Of a stretch of DNA of 64,000 nucleotides, positions 44,701-54,871 are shown one piece after another. The notes under the pieces were generated by a model. The model saw only the letters and a program-made list of their open reading frames with translations. It was not told the DNA's origin and ran no database searches. Made by a program: the position numbers and the translations under genes. How positions within the stretch are numbered: position 1 is the first letter of the stretch; the number at the start of each line of letters is the position of its first letter. Source of the stretch: Haemaphysalis longicornis (lineage: Eukaryota; Arthropoda; Arachnida; Ixodida; Ixodidae); NCBI GenBank assembly GCA_013339765.2, contig CM023448.1, forward strand, positions 193,914,409-193,978,408, in the 5' to 3' direction.

Positions 44701-47700
44701 AGAGAATCTTGGCTAGGGGTTGTGCTGAGAAATTACACAATTAATTATTATTTTTTAGCCTGCGGAACCCTATAACTAAGGACTTATATGTATGTTAAAA
44801 TGTTTGAATATCACGAGTTCACTTTACTAGTCATCAGTTATTCAGCACAAAATCCGGCCGTAAAAACTTAACCCTATCAATATGAGAACCTTACCCTCTA
44901 ACGTCTAGTCTCATCTAAAAGCAAGTCTCTGTATTTGCTATAACACAGGAAGCAGTTGTGGGCCATCTCCACTAACGTGAAACCTGGGGAGGGGCGAAGC
45001 ACGCAGTGTATAAGTGCATTCTTGGTACCTTGGAGTTTTTGCCCGCAGAGAGGAAACCTTTGGGGGTAGAGGTATACAGCTTTGCTTGAAGCACGAAGTG
45101 TTCTAGCGCGAGTCGTTGAAAACGAGTGTCCCGGTGTGTTCTTTTAGTACGCGTTACGTTCTAGCGCGAGGCGTAAACGAGTGTCCTGGTGTTTTAGTAC
45201 CGTGACTACATCGATGATGACATTAGACGACAACATGAGACGGCGACATAAGACGCTGACAGCCCGAGCCCCTACGAGGCTTCGTCTCTAAAAGAGAGGC
45301 GAATGAACGAAGTACTCGGACAATGATTGCAGGCTTAGAGTAAGGAGGGCATATCATGTACCACAGCGCTGCTGCCACTGCCTGCTGAAAGTAAAAATAG
45401 AAATAGTAATGTTTTTTTTCTTCTTTTTTGTCTTTCAGGATCATCACAAGGCTCCGGCGCGACTGAATAATGGCTTGTACACACAGCATGCCTACAGTGT
45501 GACGGGAATTGCAAAGGTTAGTATTTCGAGGCAGATAAATACTCCTGTGTTTTGACGATTCTGCGAGAAAAAAACGGCGGGAACGAAAACGTTAAAGTAG
45601 AACGAGATCTTCTTAGGTAAATACTTTTCATAACGAGCTCAGAGTTAGCTTTTGAACACAAACAAAAGACAAGGACGCGCAAACCAACCAACCAACACAC
45701 AAACAAACAACAACAAACATACAAACAAACACGGATTGGATAAAAAAGAGCGCCGTGCTATTTTTGTTGCGTCCTCATTTCGTCCTTATGATTGAAAAAT
45801 AGAGCGGGCCTTTGACAGCGACACAAGCGCTCTTCTCCCGTCATTGCAATGAGCGCTTGTCCCGTCGTTCTTCCTTTGGGTCGTTGTCGAAGTCGCGCTC
45901 TATTTTTCAATCATCATGCACCAACTTGCCCAACAGCTGTGTTTAATAATTTCGGTCTATTGTCTCCTGGTGTGCGGTGGGCTCAAGACGTCATATAACA
46001 TACCAGCTCTATCGTGAATCAATTGGCTTTCATGGTATTTTTTGACCTCAGCAACAACATCGTGCTGCGACGACTGGGGCCCTTCAGTCTTTGTCCTGGA
46101 TTTCTGTTGCTACTTTTCTCATGCGCAAGCACTTGCATGCCCTAAGGTTTTCCGATATTTCAGGAACTTTGAGCGCGCTGCCGGTTTTCTTGGGCGACGC
46201 AGGTGCGGGTGAAACAGGGTGAGGTGACGCTGATCCGGTTGCGAAATCCCTGGGGGCGCGGGGAGTGGAACGGGCCCTGGAGCGACCGTTCGTGGGAGTG
46301 GGACGGCCTGTCGGACAGGGACCGCCAGTTGCTCGGCGTGCGCCAGCCGCCCTCTGAGGGAGAGTTTTGGTCAGTGGTTATCTTTTCACTACTCAGGATG
46401 CCATGGGAACTGCCTACATGCTGTTTGTTCCGGAACTCTGTTATCGTACTTGCACCGTGCCTGGAATTCGTTCTAATCAGCACAAACAGGTACCTGCATG
46501 ACTAGCGCGCAGGGAATAAATACGGCTCTGAGAAGGCGCTTGACGGCGTTTTATTCCTTCCAGCCCCCAGCCAACGGCTTACACAGCGGTCTTTTAAACT
46601 ATCACAGAAAAGTATGGAATGCTTTGTGCTTCACAGCAGACTTGAGCTATAAGGATGTGATGAATGAACCGAACAAATTTAACGCGAGAACGCAAAGGTA
46701 TCATGCTAGGCTTGCAGTAATTACAAGTGCGAACGCATAGGGTGTACTCGTGCTATTTGAACTCGGCAACCGGACTTAAATGTTCGCACTGGCTGAAGTG
46801 GGTCCAAATAGGAGGGCCTGTATCCACAGGATGTCGTTCGACGACTTCACGCTGCACTTCACGCACCTGGACCTGGTGCACATCGGACCGGACGACTGGA
46901 TGCAGGAGTCGGCATTGCACAGCAAGAAACCCTGGCGCGCCGTGCTGGCCAGGCGCCGCTGGAGGGCAGGCTACAACGCCGGAGGGGGACCCGCACACCC
47001 AGGTCAGTCGCACGGTAGCTACACTCCCCTGTACGAGTCCACCCCTGCTTCAGGAATGTCATGGGTTTCATCGGGTGCGCAGGAATGCGGACAGGTGCCC
47101 TTCTGAGCTGCACGTTGCACCTGTAGTGAAAAGCTCCTATGGGGTGCATACGCGGTTAAAACGGTTGTCCCAGTTCACGAAATGCAAACATGTTCCTCGG
47201 CAGTTATCACTGAGAAACTAATACACGCCCTGAAGGTAGAAGTAGACGTAGGACGGCATGTCACACAGAGAACGGTGCAAATGCTATGTAGTTAGCATCG
47301 GAACCGCTAAGCCGCACGAGTTGTTTCTTTAGATAGCTTTCTGCGGGTACTTCAAAAAAAAAATATGAGCTATGTCTTCATTTTCAACAAGCATGAATTA
47401 CGTGCTTCGCCAAGATTTGGTTGGCTGAAAATTTAAAATGCAAGTTACGCGAGCAAACGGGTGCCATTCAGTGCCCGAGTCCCTAAAAATTAATCTAAAA
47501 CCCGCATCAGTGCAATGGTGGTTAAGTGTGTCACCGCCATTGAGATACAAATGTGTGACATGGAATCGAATTAGCGAACCTTTGTTCAGCTGTAGAACGC
47601 TTCAACGATTCGCCTCTGTAGCCACAACGAACTCTCTGTTGTTTCGCATTGAAAATGTTTCTAGTTATCCCGTTCAGGCGAAGGGTGCTTAGTTTTGTCG

Positions 47701-48788
47701 GTCTCTTCCGTTTGCCCATGCATCACCACTGAACAGCCAAACGAATCTCACCCCAAGCAACAGAAGATAACCTTGGCGCACAGCCTGGTCCCTTCACAGT
47801 GTCGTCGTTTATCTACGCTCATAACCGGCCGGACAGCACAATTTGGATGTTTAGGGCCCGAAACCACGTTCTGCGAGTATGTGTATACAGGAGTTAAACA
47901 AAAGTTTCGCTGCCCGTCCCTTTTGGGCAGTTGGAAGCGCTGTCAGAGGGAATAGCTGTGCGGAAGGAAGCTAGTTTACAGCTTATGGAAAGGTTCCTCT
48001 GCCACACACTCTTTGAAATGTGACTCGTTTTAAACAACGCTAAAAAACCCGTCGCGGCGGCTCTAGAGGACGACGATGTGGGCTCGAGTCCCTCGACACT
48101 GAGGCTGTATGTCCTGTAGAAGCGAAATGTGAAAGCGCTCATTTGTATAACAGGTGGCTGCCTCATATGCTATACGTGGAGGCCTGGTGAGCAAAAGCTC
48201 CAATTTCAACTTTGAGATGAGCTAGCGCCCTTCTGCTCTTCCATGCAGCTCAAACAACAATCTCATGTCACCTGACGTGTTGTATTTTGCAGTTTAAGTC
48301 TGTGTCAGTGAACACATCTGGGTCTTACACGGCTTGCTGAAAACGGTGTCTTCTGCCCAGATCAATCGTATGACGTAGACATAAATTCAGGTCTCTCCTC
48401 CCCATCGCTTCTTGACTAGCCGCTTTGCCTTTTACTGGTAGCTTTTGCTTGTGCCTTGTTTTGCTTGGTGCCCCATTCAGTGCCCGTTTCGTCTCATACC
48501 GCTGCTGTTATGTACACAGAACAAGGCCATATTACACTGACTTCTTTTCTGACATTTCTTATCCCACTTCCTCTCCTTCTTCTTGTGTATGAAACATTGC
48601 CTTTAATTCTTTCTTTTATCTCGGCAGAAACCACGAGCTGCAACCCGCAGTTCCATGTGCAGATCCCCAAGACGAGCGCGAGCAAGTGTCACATGGTGGT
48701 GTCGGTGACGCAGCAGTACGTCACAGACGCCATACGAGACGCCGGAAAAAAGCCTGCACTGCACCCCGTCGGATTCGCCATATACGAG
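32530..48788 (+). CDS. calpain-family protein, predicted catalytically inactive (Cys to Arg), eight exons, 3' end not found
   Basis: Calpains are intracellular calcium-dependent cysteine proteases. Eight exons join in phase into about 418 codons: 32530-32706, 34404-34473, 41071-41323, 43155-43329, 45439-45516, 46203-46369, 46830-47002, 48628-48788. Every intron is GT-AG. The product has an N-terminal segment (GTLFEDPEFPP), the whole CysPc core with DDRLPT, EFWAALLEKAYAK, DLTGGV, QHAYSVTG and RNPWGRGEWNGPWSD, then the start of domain III (C2-like), ending GFAIYE before a gtaagg donor. The usual QGxLGDCW reads QGELGDRW, so the nucleophilic Cys is Arg (codon cgc) while Gln, His and Asn remain. 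From family knowledge, mammalian calpain-6 and Drosophila CalpC also lack the nucleophile. I chose the ATG at 32530 for its strong context (gccgccATGg); an in-frame ATG at 32476 or an upstream exon is possible. The rest of domain III and any PEF-type EF-hand or second C2 domain were not found downstream. Family assignment is secure; inactivity is inference. Confidence 0.93.
34404..34473 (+). CDS. calpain exon 2 (oxyanion Gln region)
   Basis: This 70 bp exon lies between tttcag and gtgagt. It encodes EICARPKF..., followed by SRFDVEQGELG, whose Gln corresponds to the oxyanion-hole Gln of calpains. It ends in phase 1, so its last g joins gt of exon 3 to make the Gly of the GDRW motif. Confidence 0.9.
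34890..35590. other. GC/CpG-rich block in calpain intron 2
   Basis: It is strongly GC-rich and CpG-dense compared with the flanking intron, and opens long unrecognisable frames on both strands. It could be an alternative promoter region or an old repeat; no domain is seen in any frame. Confidence 0.4.
36600..38265 (-). mobile_element. degenerate LINE remnant with RT and C-terminal knuckle
   Basis: Minus-strand pieces in order are SCTDQLMENMVLHRL and SSIDNDIVVENCI (38211-37996), then RYRVTRGVPQGGVISPRLCN (about 37880-37800), then the C-terminal CAHCDVREDMRPLTCEC (about 36870-36800). All are hallmarks of an RNase-H-type LINE, with stops and frameshifts between them. A GAT-rich stretch near 36600-36640 may be its 3' tail. 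It lies head to head with the LINE starting near 38320 and contains the hairpin at 37371-37481. Confidence 0.8.
37371..37481. repeat. near-perfect long hairpin, 49 bp arms
   Basis: The left arm 37371-37419 (starting aaatcatcgtactagcga) and the right arm 37432-37481 are reverse complements apart from one extra base. The loop is only 12 nt. It lies inside the degenerate minus-strand LINE in calpain intron 2 and interrupts no recognisable frame. Confidence 0.95.
38320..40516 (+). mobile_element. 5'-truncated LINE with RT and RNase H domains (I/R1-group type)
   Basis: The open frame runs to the stop at 40450-40452. At 38398 the in-frame codon is TTG, and the frame extends upstream without a credible ATG, so the copy is 5' truncated within the RT. 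RT motifs are MDIQKAYDN, VRGVPQGSVLAPTLFN and the intact catalytic LLYADDITVW. An RNase H domain follows (ILYTDAS, FCAELVAIREAL, VRTDALQAV), then a C-terminal zinc-knuckle-like CPVCHRSD...LHHLLWSC. The 3' tail has AATAAA at 40494 and an A-run at 40507-40515. The endonuclease and ORF1 are absent, so the copy is not autonomous. RNase H places it among the I/R1/LOA-type LINEs; the exact clade is not resolved. It lies sense-oriented in calpain intron 2. Confidence 0.9.
41071..41323 (+). CDS. calpain exon 3 (active-site nucleophile position)
   Basis: This 253 bp exon starts after tgttgcag with gt gac cgc tgg, giving G-D-R-W instead of G-D-C-W. It continues with LLSAISCLT, the FGEWHELLVDDRLPT strand and the EFWAALLEKAYAK helix, all well conserved. 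The donor is gtacgt. A tgc to cgc transition is enough to explain the substitution. Confidence 0.93.
41622..41842 (+). repeat. copy of the 25.0 kb repeat (first half) in calpain intron 3
   Basis: It matches 25038-25285 from actgtggttgattcctctgt through gcagcgaaatctgcagc and cggcggctgtcttgtgggtg to the cataaaacacttgcgtgtta end, with a short internal deletion. Confidence 0.85.
42241..42715. repeat. nested inverted repeats (foldback) in calpain intron 3
   Basis: One pair: gcgtcaaatgaaacgcgaac (about 42265) against gttcgcgtttcatttgacgc (about 42472-42491), arms near 45 bp. A second pair overlaps it: ctgtctggtggctcag (42556 onwards) against ctgagccaccagatagcag (about 42638), arms over 80 bp with mismatches, ending at gacgccgg near 42705. 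Confidence 0.8.
42929..43130 (+). repeat. copy of the 25.3 kb repeat (second half) next to calpain exon 4
   Basis: It matches 25286-25490 from ataaaacccgaaaacgaac through ctgtgtgcaggggtgcaccc to ggaataaaacactttcg. It ends about 25 bp before exon 4 and carries AATAAA in sense orientation just upstream of the acceptor. Confidence 0.85.
43155..43329 (+). CDS. calpain exon 4 (end of protease subdomain 1)
   Basis: The first base completes a Lys codon with exon 3. The exon then encodes FYGGYDQLQLGHTGRALQDL, TGGV and AHVDPP, which match the calpain Y-x-x-L...ALxDxTGGV region. Acceptor tttcgcag, donor gtgagg. An interspersed repeat ends about 25 bp upstream of the exon. Confidence 0.9.
43840..44670 (-). 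mobile_element. CR1/Jockey-like LINE 3' fragment
   Basis: Two minus-strand frames carry typical LINE C-terminal signatures: APLQRAEEIRDLGVHFDS (thumb region, about 44560) and SLNCRRMRADLTFLHKIVHG...FTRSHCPFL...SLNALTSF (about 44210-43960). There is no endonuclease or catalytic RT motif, so this is a 5'-truncated copy. It sits antisense in calpain intron 4. Confidence 0.8.
45095..45208. repeat. two-copy tandem duplication in calpain intron 4
   Basis: gttctagcgcgag...aaacgagtgtcc[ct]ggtg...ttttagta appears twice in succession, with small indels between the copies. Confidence 0.8.
45439..45516 (+). CDS. calpain exon 5 (catalytic His)
   Basis: This 78 bp exon encodes 26 residues and contains QHAYSVTGIAK, with the catalytic His in the H-A-Y-S-V-T-G motif intact. 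Acceptor tctttcag, donor gttagt, phase 0 at both ends. Confidence 0.92.
45788..45914. repeat. inverted repeat in calpain intron 5
   Basis: atgattgaaaaatagagcg (left end) pairs with cgctctatttttcaatcat (right end), and inner gacaagcgctc-like blocks also pair. About 127 bp in total, with the layout of a small MITE. Confidence 0.8.
46203..46369 (+). CDS. calpain exon 6 (catalytic Asn)
   Basis: This exon encodes VTLIRLRNPWGRGEW and NGPWSDRSWEW, then GEFW. The Asn of RNPWG is the third catalytic residue and is retained. Acceptor gacgcag, donor gtcagt; the terminal Trp codon is split with exon 7. Confidence 0.94.
46830..47002 (+). CDS. calpain exon 7 (end of protease core into domain III)
   Basis: It continues the W-M-S-F-D-D-F motif, where calpains close the protease core, then HFTHLDLVHIGPDDW and a linker rich in Arg, Trp and Gly. 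Acceptor tatccacag, donor gtcagt. Confidence 0.9.
48628..48788 (+). CDS. calpain exon 8 (start of C2-like domain III)
   Basis: It encodes CNPQFHVQIPK, CHMVVSVTQQY and PVGFAIYE, the N-terminal strands of calpain domain III (NPQF...V.QK and GF.IYE pattern). Acceptor ctcggcag, donor gtaagg. The following domain III exon, with its LPPGxYxIVPST pattern, was not found up to the end of the window. Confidence 0.88.
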
Positions 48789-51700
48789 GTAAGGTAGGGA
48801 TGGTCAAAGGCGTGTTTTAGAGCAAAGATTTACTAACCCAATTGAGCCGAGTTTCGCCGTCGCCAGCAGTTTGACTTTCATTTGACCGCAGCCGCGCCAT
48901 AGCTTGGCAAGGCATCACGATACCCGCCGCGTGCGCTTGCGGCGCCGCCGGGTTGGCTCATGGGCTCTCCACCACTGGGTCGCCGCCTGACCACGTGACT
49001 CGCCTGGCTAAGAGGAGCGCCGCGCTCGCCTAGTCAGTGCGAGCTCGGCCATGGATGAGAGCGAGTTCCGGCCGTCTGCTCTGAGCGTTGCGCGGGAGTG
49101 GTAGGCTTTGAGCCGTCGTTGGCAAGTGGCGTCTCACCACCCCACGGATATCGCTCGGGAGCTGCTTCACTTTAGAGGGTTCGGAAAGCCAAGCGCGCGA
49201 AGCTAGCTGTCCATTCACATGTGGCTAACAATGCGTGTCTACTCAAGCCTAATCACAGCCACGTCTATCCACCGGCCTAGGCACAGCCGTCATATCTGGC
49301 TTAAAGATGAGTGCGTACCTAAGTAGAATAATAGAGTAAATCAGGGGTTAACCAAAGAAACCAAGGCTTAACGATGCTAAACCAAGATATCGCTTTGGAT
49401 ATCCAGGGTTAACTGAGCTAAGCCGCAGTTATTTTTTAACAATGACACATTCCTCAAGGGGGTCGATTTGTGACTGACAGAGTGAGAGAGAGAAAACTTT
49501 ACTGCCCAGAGCACGTAGGTCCAGGTCACTAGTTGAGGTCTTCAGTTCACCGGGTCCTCGTAGTGTTCAAGTATACGATTCGAGCTCTGCCTGTAGGGGC
49601 GCCACTGAAATCCCCCTAGCGGCCCATTTCGAAAGCAGCCGCGGGAGCCTCCGGCTCTCTCCCCACTGTCACCACCGCTTTTGCGGCACGTTCACGACTG
49701 AGATTTACAGCTCGTATACGTTGAAAATACGTATTTATGTGGAGAATTCACTCTGTTCGCAGACGTGGTGTATTTTCGAGAGAGTAAATGTTTCTGACGC
49801 AATCTTTGCGTTGTACATTCAGTCTGTATATCGCCAGGTGTGTGTCACAAGTTGAAGTCGCGAAACAGGCATATGCATGAAGCTGATAATGCTGATTGTA
49901 ATTCCACTGCTCTGAAATTTAATAACAGTGTCTTCGTAAGCAGCGTTTCCTCAGGGGGTCACACGGTAATACGCTACGATGTAAATCGGTTTTGTGTGCT
50001 TGCATAATCTAGCGGAGCACTCATACCTGACAGCATGCAAGCTACGCTTGCCAATATACTCTGGGCAAGCCAATGCGGCCTGAATTTCACGAACATTCTA
50101 CGAAAGAAGTACGATGGATAATGCAAATTTATACTCGGAAATCAGCACACAACAAAAAAAATTATACTGGGTCGTCTTGTCGCGAGGTGAGCGCTCGCAA
50201 ACATTCATCTGCTACATATATCTTCCGCGACCAGCGCGGGGACGGGCTTATAGAGTAATCTGCGCCCACGACTAAACGCTTCTTCGAAACATCATCATAT
50301 GACAAACGAAGCCTGCAGAGTCTAGCACAAACTAGAATCAGAGGGCCTTATCAGATACCACTCTTCCAATCTAAACACTTCTTATCGCTTGTGAACTGCC
50401 TACCCTGTATACTTCAACGAACGCGTCCGCCGAGTGATCAGCTGTTGCTTGAAGTCAAAAAAAAAAAAAAGGAAAGTGAACGCGCAGCTTATGCGCGTGA
50501 TTACTAAAGCCTTCATTCCTTGATTTCGCTCCGCATTTGTACATAACGATAGTTATGCGTCTCCCTCCACCTCCATCACAATGTCGAAATGCATTTCGCA
50601 TCTAGTTGGTCTGGTGAGTCATACCTGGCTTAAATTTAGTCGAACGTCTTTAGCATTTCCGAAGCTGCACTGTGTTTGTTTCATTCCTGTACGAGCTATT
50701 CCGTTCCTCCTGGACTTGACCATTTATTTTTCCGGGGTTTCGTCAACTTTCCTTAGTTCTTGCTATAAGGCGTGAGCGGGCAAATATTTAGGGATACAAT
50801 CCTTTGGAAATATACCTATTGTCGCGTGGCTTATATTCCCATAAGAAGCGCAAGTTATATTCGAAACAAAGGCCCATTCGTTGTCCCCGCTGCAGAACGA
50901 AACCAACCTCTCACTGTGCCAGTATCAGGTCTAAATGAGGGTACAATAGATGTCACTTGCGATTGGCGTATTCGGAGGTGAAAGTGGTGATATGCTGCTG
51001 CCGTCGCCGACGCTCGCAAGAGCGTCCAAGAAGCGCGCAGAACCACGTCCCCGGATAGCTCTTTGTTGGCATTACAGCACCCTAACAAGACGCATCTGCT
51101 GTTGGAAGTGCCCTAAACGCACTATTTGCTTATAGCCCTCACCATAACAAATTGTTTAGGGCGCGGGAAGGCTAAAAGAAACGAAAGAGAATCCTATCAG
51201 CCACGCAGCGCTCATCCCGTAAGCGCCGTGGAGAAGCGGTGGCAGGTGGCGCAGCGATCGCAAGCTCGAGGCGTATACTTGCGCGGATCCGGTGCACAAA
51301 TTCTACATAGAGCTTTCTGGGCAGCCTGGATGTTCAATGTCGGCAGCCGGGGGGCAGGCCAGGATGTGATCGAGGCGAGAGATTGGGAAAGAGAGGGTGT
51401 GTGCATTTACTTTAACAACCAGGGGTGGACAGCCGGCGGGACAGGACCCAGGGCGCCGATGGATGCGGGGAAAAATTTGACGTAAGTGGAGTGAATATGT
51501 TCGAGCCTGCCGAATGAGGCATGAAGCCTCGTGCGTGAGGCGGGTTCTTGGGTGTACAGGGTTGTGGAAGGCGCTGGCTGTGCAAGTGAGAACGGCGGGA
51601 AGCGCGGTGCTGAGTGTGAGCTGCCGGCGGATGATACAGGGTCGGCGGACCCGGGAAACGCACTCGGGTTAGCGCGTTTGCTCGGGCAACGCTGCCCATG

Positions 51701-53058
51701 CCAGCGGGGCCAGGAACACATACGTGCGTGGAATGTAGAGTAGGATTGGAGGCTAATGGGGAGGTAACGAATGCGGTGGTGTACGGGTGGGCCACATTGG
51801 GAGCGAGGTTATGGAGGGCTGTTCGACAGTCGGAAGAAGGTAAATACACTGGTGGGGTGATAGAGACGCTGAGAGAAGTGGGCTCTATTCTAAGAGAGCC
51901 GGTGGTTGTACGAAGTTTCCAAAGCTGTGTCACGTCGACTCAAGATTCTATCACATGACTACCCGTTTGTTCATCAATGCGTGCAGGATGTAACAAGCTA
52001 TATTGATAACATGGTAGCGCACAGTAAGGACACTTGTTAAAAGCAATGGCTTACATAGAAGAAGCTGGGATACAAAGTTATAACATGCCTGTGTGTGCGT
52101 CGGTTTGCTCGACTGTCCATTGGAACGATTTGGCGCGGAATATATGCAAAATGCTGCTGAACGCCACGCGTGGCTGCCGCATTTTGGGTAAAGAATTCCT
52201 CGGGAACTTAAGTCTGCTTACGTGGTTTGAAGGCGAAAGCCAAGTGAGTAACAAAAACTTCTTTATTGCCACATCGGGTCTGGGTCTCTTCGCTTTCGTT
52301 TCTTCGCTTTTTGGTGCCAATCCCTTCAACAGGCAGACTGGTCGCACTTCACGCGACAGCTAGCCCTCCCTGAATCAGAGCGCTCCTCAGCACGCGTGCA
52401 CCTGTTCTAGTCACGTGCCATCGCGGTCACCTGTCACGCGGCACTCATCAGGCTAACTCTGGTCAAAGGGGATGCACCTCGGCAATGAACCACAGAAAAA
52501 ACCAAGGTCAATCCGCTATGCGATGGTGGATGACCAGCAGAGCTTCATAGCACTTGGCGGAGGAAGGGGTAGCGTACCCGTTTGTCCGTACAGAGACACG
52601 GCACAGCACTGGACAGGAAGGAACCCTTGCACGTTGAACGTTGCCACGTCAGCATTTCGGGGAAGGTACGCAGCAACATTTCAATTGCGTGTTCACGCTT
52701 AGCGACATTCCCGACCGTTAGCAACCATCAAATCACTCTCAAACCAGTCTGTCTTACGCCACACAACTGAATACAATGAACAATGAACTTATTGGCATCA
52801 TGTACAGAATACACGATGCCGGAGGCCGGCAGAAAAAAACTATCTTAAGGACCGCTTGACGAAGCTGCGGGCCCCCATTTTGGCACCAGCGTACAACAGT
52901 GTTGCACAGTGCATAAAAAGCAATAATAATAAATAAGCTTCGCATAGAGATATTGTAGCGTAATGTTGAAACTTGTCAACAGTAAGCAGTTAGTTTAATT
53001 AGCAAAAGGATTTAAGTCATAGGACAGTCTAATGGCGACGCTGTCACAGCTGAGAGAG
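48789..53058. other. intron or intergenic sequence beyond calpain exon 8
   Basis: Searching both strands by eye for the next calpain domain III exon found none. 49.48-49.68 kb (gagagaaaactttactgccc...) looks like a LINE 3' end on the minus strand. At 51.69-51.96 kb a plus frame with THTCVECRVGLEANGEVTNA looks coding-like but was not identified. Confidence 0.45.
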
Positions 53059-53509
53059 CCATAGAGTTTCATACTAATATATACTGGAGGGAAATCTGGC
53101 GCTACTGTCTAGGGGAGCCGCGGTTCAGCGAGCGTTCCGTCATGTACCGGGCAGGCACGTTCCACTTGTCCACGGCATGGTTCATGAACAGGCTGAAAAG
53201 TTGACTCTGGCTGCAAAAAAGCAACAATATTGCTGTAGAAGGTTCATCAAATATGATTTGTTATTATGGAATTGAACCTCCAAAAAGATTAATTTGTCAG
53301 TGATTATGTAGAAGCTTCATGCACGGCGAACAAGAAAAAAAAACGTTGCCCTTTTTTGTTGGTTTTGACCTCGAGACAAAAAAGATGCTATATGGCTAGC
53401 TAAGCCAGGTAGGCGAGGAACGTCGCTAGCGGCAATGGCACTCCCCACGGCGGCCCGCGACTGCAGCGTCAGATTTCCCTGTAGTATGCATTAGTATGAA
53501 ACTCTGTGG
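53059..53509. mobile_element. MITE with about 45 bp terminal inverted repeats
   Basis: The left end ccatagagtttcatactaat...gagggaaatctggcgct and the right end (the complement, at 53465-53509) align over about 45 bp with few mismatches. The element is about 450 bp and non-coding. A similar terminal sequence occurs alone near 3420-3500. Superfamily not assigned. Confidence 0.75.
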
Positions 53510-54559
53510 AGAGAGCGCCCGAGGGACGACGTCCTCTTCTTCAAGCCGGGGCGGGGCGCACGCACCCGCTCTCGCGCGAACGAGGGATTGACGGCATCAC
53601 CACTCTGCGCTGTTTTAATGTCTGGAGCTGCCGTCGAATGACTGGGCTGTGGCAATATCATCTAATCTCATCTCCAATGGCGTCCCTTGCGCCATTCAAA
53701 GACTGTACAAAACAAAAAGAATATGTACAAAACAGATAAATCACTCAATACAGGACTAAAAAGAAAATGTGAGCCCGTTATAAATCGTCATGCCTTGCGC
53801 ACAAACAAAGCATAAAAAAACTTACACCGATGGATATATTAGATGACTCAATACATACAGATTACTCACATAATACATGTATACATATTTACATTGCTCT
53901 GTAATACACACAGATTACATAATGTCTGTACGAAATGTCTGTCCAGGAGGTCCTTCTGAAATTTTGCATACGCGCCATTTTGTTCGTTCAATTTGGTCTC
54001 GTGGTACCTGTGTCATTTGACCAAATTGTCCGCTTCGCGGCACCCGTTTTCCTGTCGAGCCGGCCGCTTACGGGCAGCCCCTAGATCACATCTTCAGGTT
54101 CGTAATCAGCCTTCTCTTTCTCCTAGGTAGCCGAATTCATGATTGCACTGAACGTCGAACGCTATGTAGTATGGGTGGTTTCTTAGCATTAGTCTTACTA
54201 CGCTAGGTGTCATCACATGCCTTACTGGCTTACCCCGCCTCCTATAGAGGGCGCTCTGGAGAATTTGGACACGGAGATGAAAAATCCACTGGCACCTAGC
54301 TCCGGTGTAAAAAGAACAAAAAAGCGCTTCCTTATTGTGCTCCCGGGAAAAGGCCACGGAAACATCTGGCAACGAAAGCTTCAAGACACGCCGTGGACAG
54401 GTGGACGGCAAGCTGCCGATAGTGTGCACACAGCTTGTTGAGGGCATACCACAGTACGCGCAAGGGCACGAGGCGAACAAAACCGGCAGGGGGCTTCCGC
54501 GCAACCCGTGTTGACGATGCGAAACGTCACTTTCACTCTGTGTTTGTTCCTTGTATTAC
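53510..54559. other. no gene recognised
   Basis: AT-rich with A-runs and CAT/ATAC-type repeats around 53.8-53.95 kb. No domain in any frame. Confidence 0.5.
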
Positions 54560-54628
54560 AAATTTATACACCATTCCAGAGCGCGGAGTATAATGAACCC
54601 CTATATATATATCCTTCATAGATTATAC
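54560..54628 (+). mobile_element. RTE-type LINE, 5' piece upstream of a SINE insertion
   Basis: Reading plus, fragments AEYNEP and ISFIDY match the start of an RTE/BovB-type RT (the usual FIDYEKAFD block). A short TA run shifts the frame. The piece ends at the SINE insertion, and its last bases (catagattat) are duplicated on the other side of that SINE. Confidence 0.65.
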
Positions 54629-54871
54629 CTGCCGCGGTGGCTCAGGTGGCTAAGGCGTTGCGCTGCTGAGCACGAGGGTCGCGGTTCGATTCCCGGCCGC
54701 GGCGGTCGCTTTTCTGATGGAGGCGAAAGCAAAAAACGCCCGTGTGTACGAGATTTCGGCGCACGATAAGATCTCCAGGTGGTCAAAATTAATCCGGAGC
54801 CTCTCCACTACGGCGCGCCTCATCGCCTGCGTGGCGTCGGCGCGTTAAACCCTACAATCAATCAATCAATG
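54629..54871 (+). mobile_element. tRNA-derived SINE (Ruka-like) inserted in an RTE LINE
   Basis: The head ctgccgcggtggctcaggtgg holds a Pol III A box (tggctcaggtgg) and ggttcgattcc is a perfect B box. The body (gatggaggcgaaagc, ctccaggtggtcaaaatt, ctccactacggcgcgcctc) matches the other copies here, and the tail is (aatc)n. Direct repeats catagattat flank it at 54617-54626 and 54872-54881, and the LINE frame resumes after it. The best-preserved copy in the window. Confidence 0.93.

Noticed and set aside
48050..48110. tRNA-like or SINE head (gtcgcggcggctctagagg ... gggctcgagtccc)
   Set aside because: Only a B-box-like motif is clear. The rest does not align with the SINE copies here.
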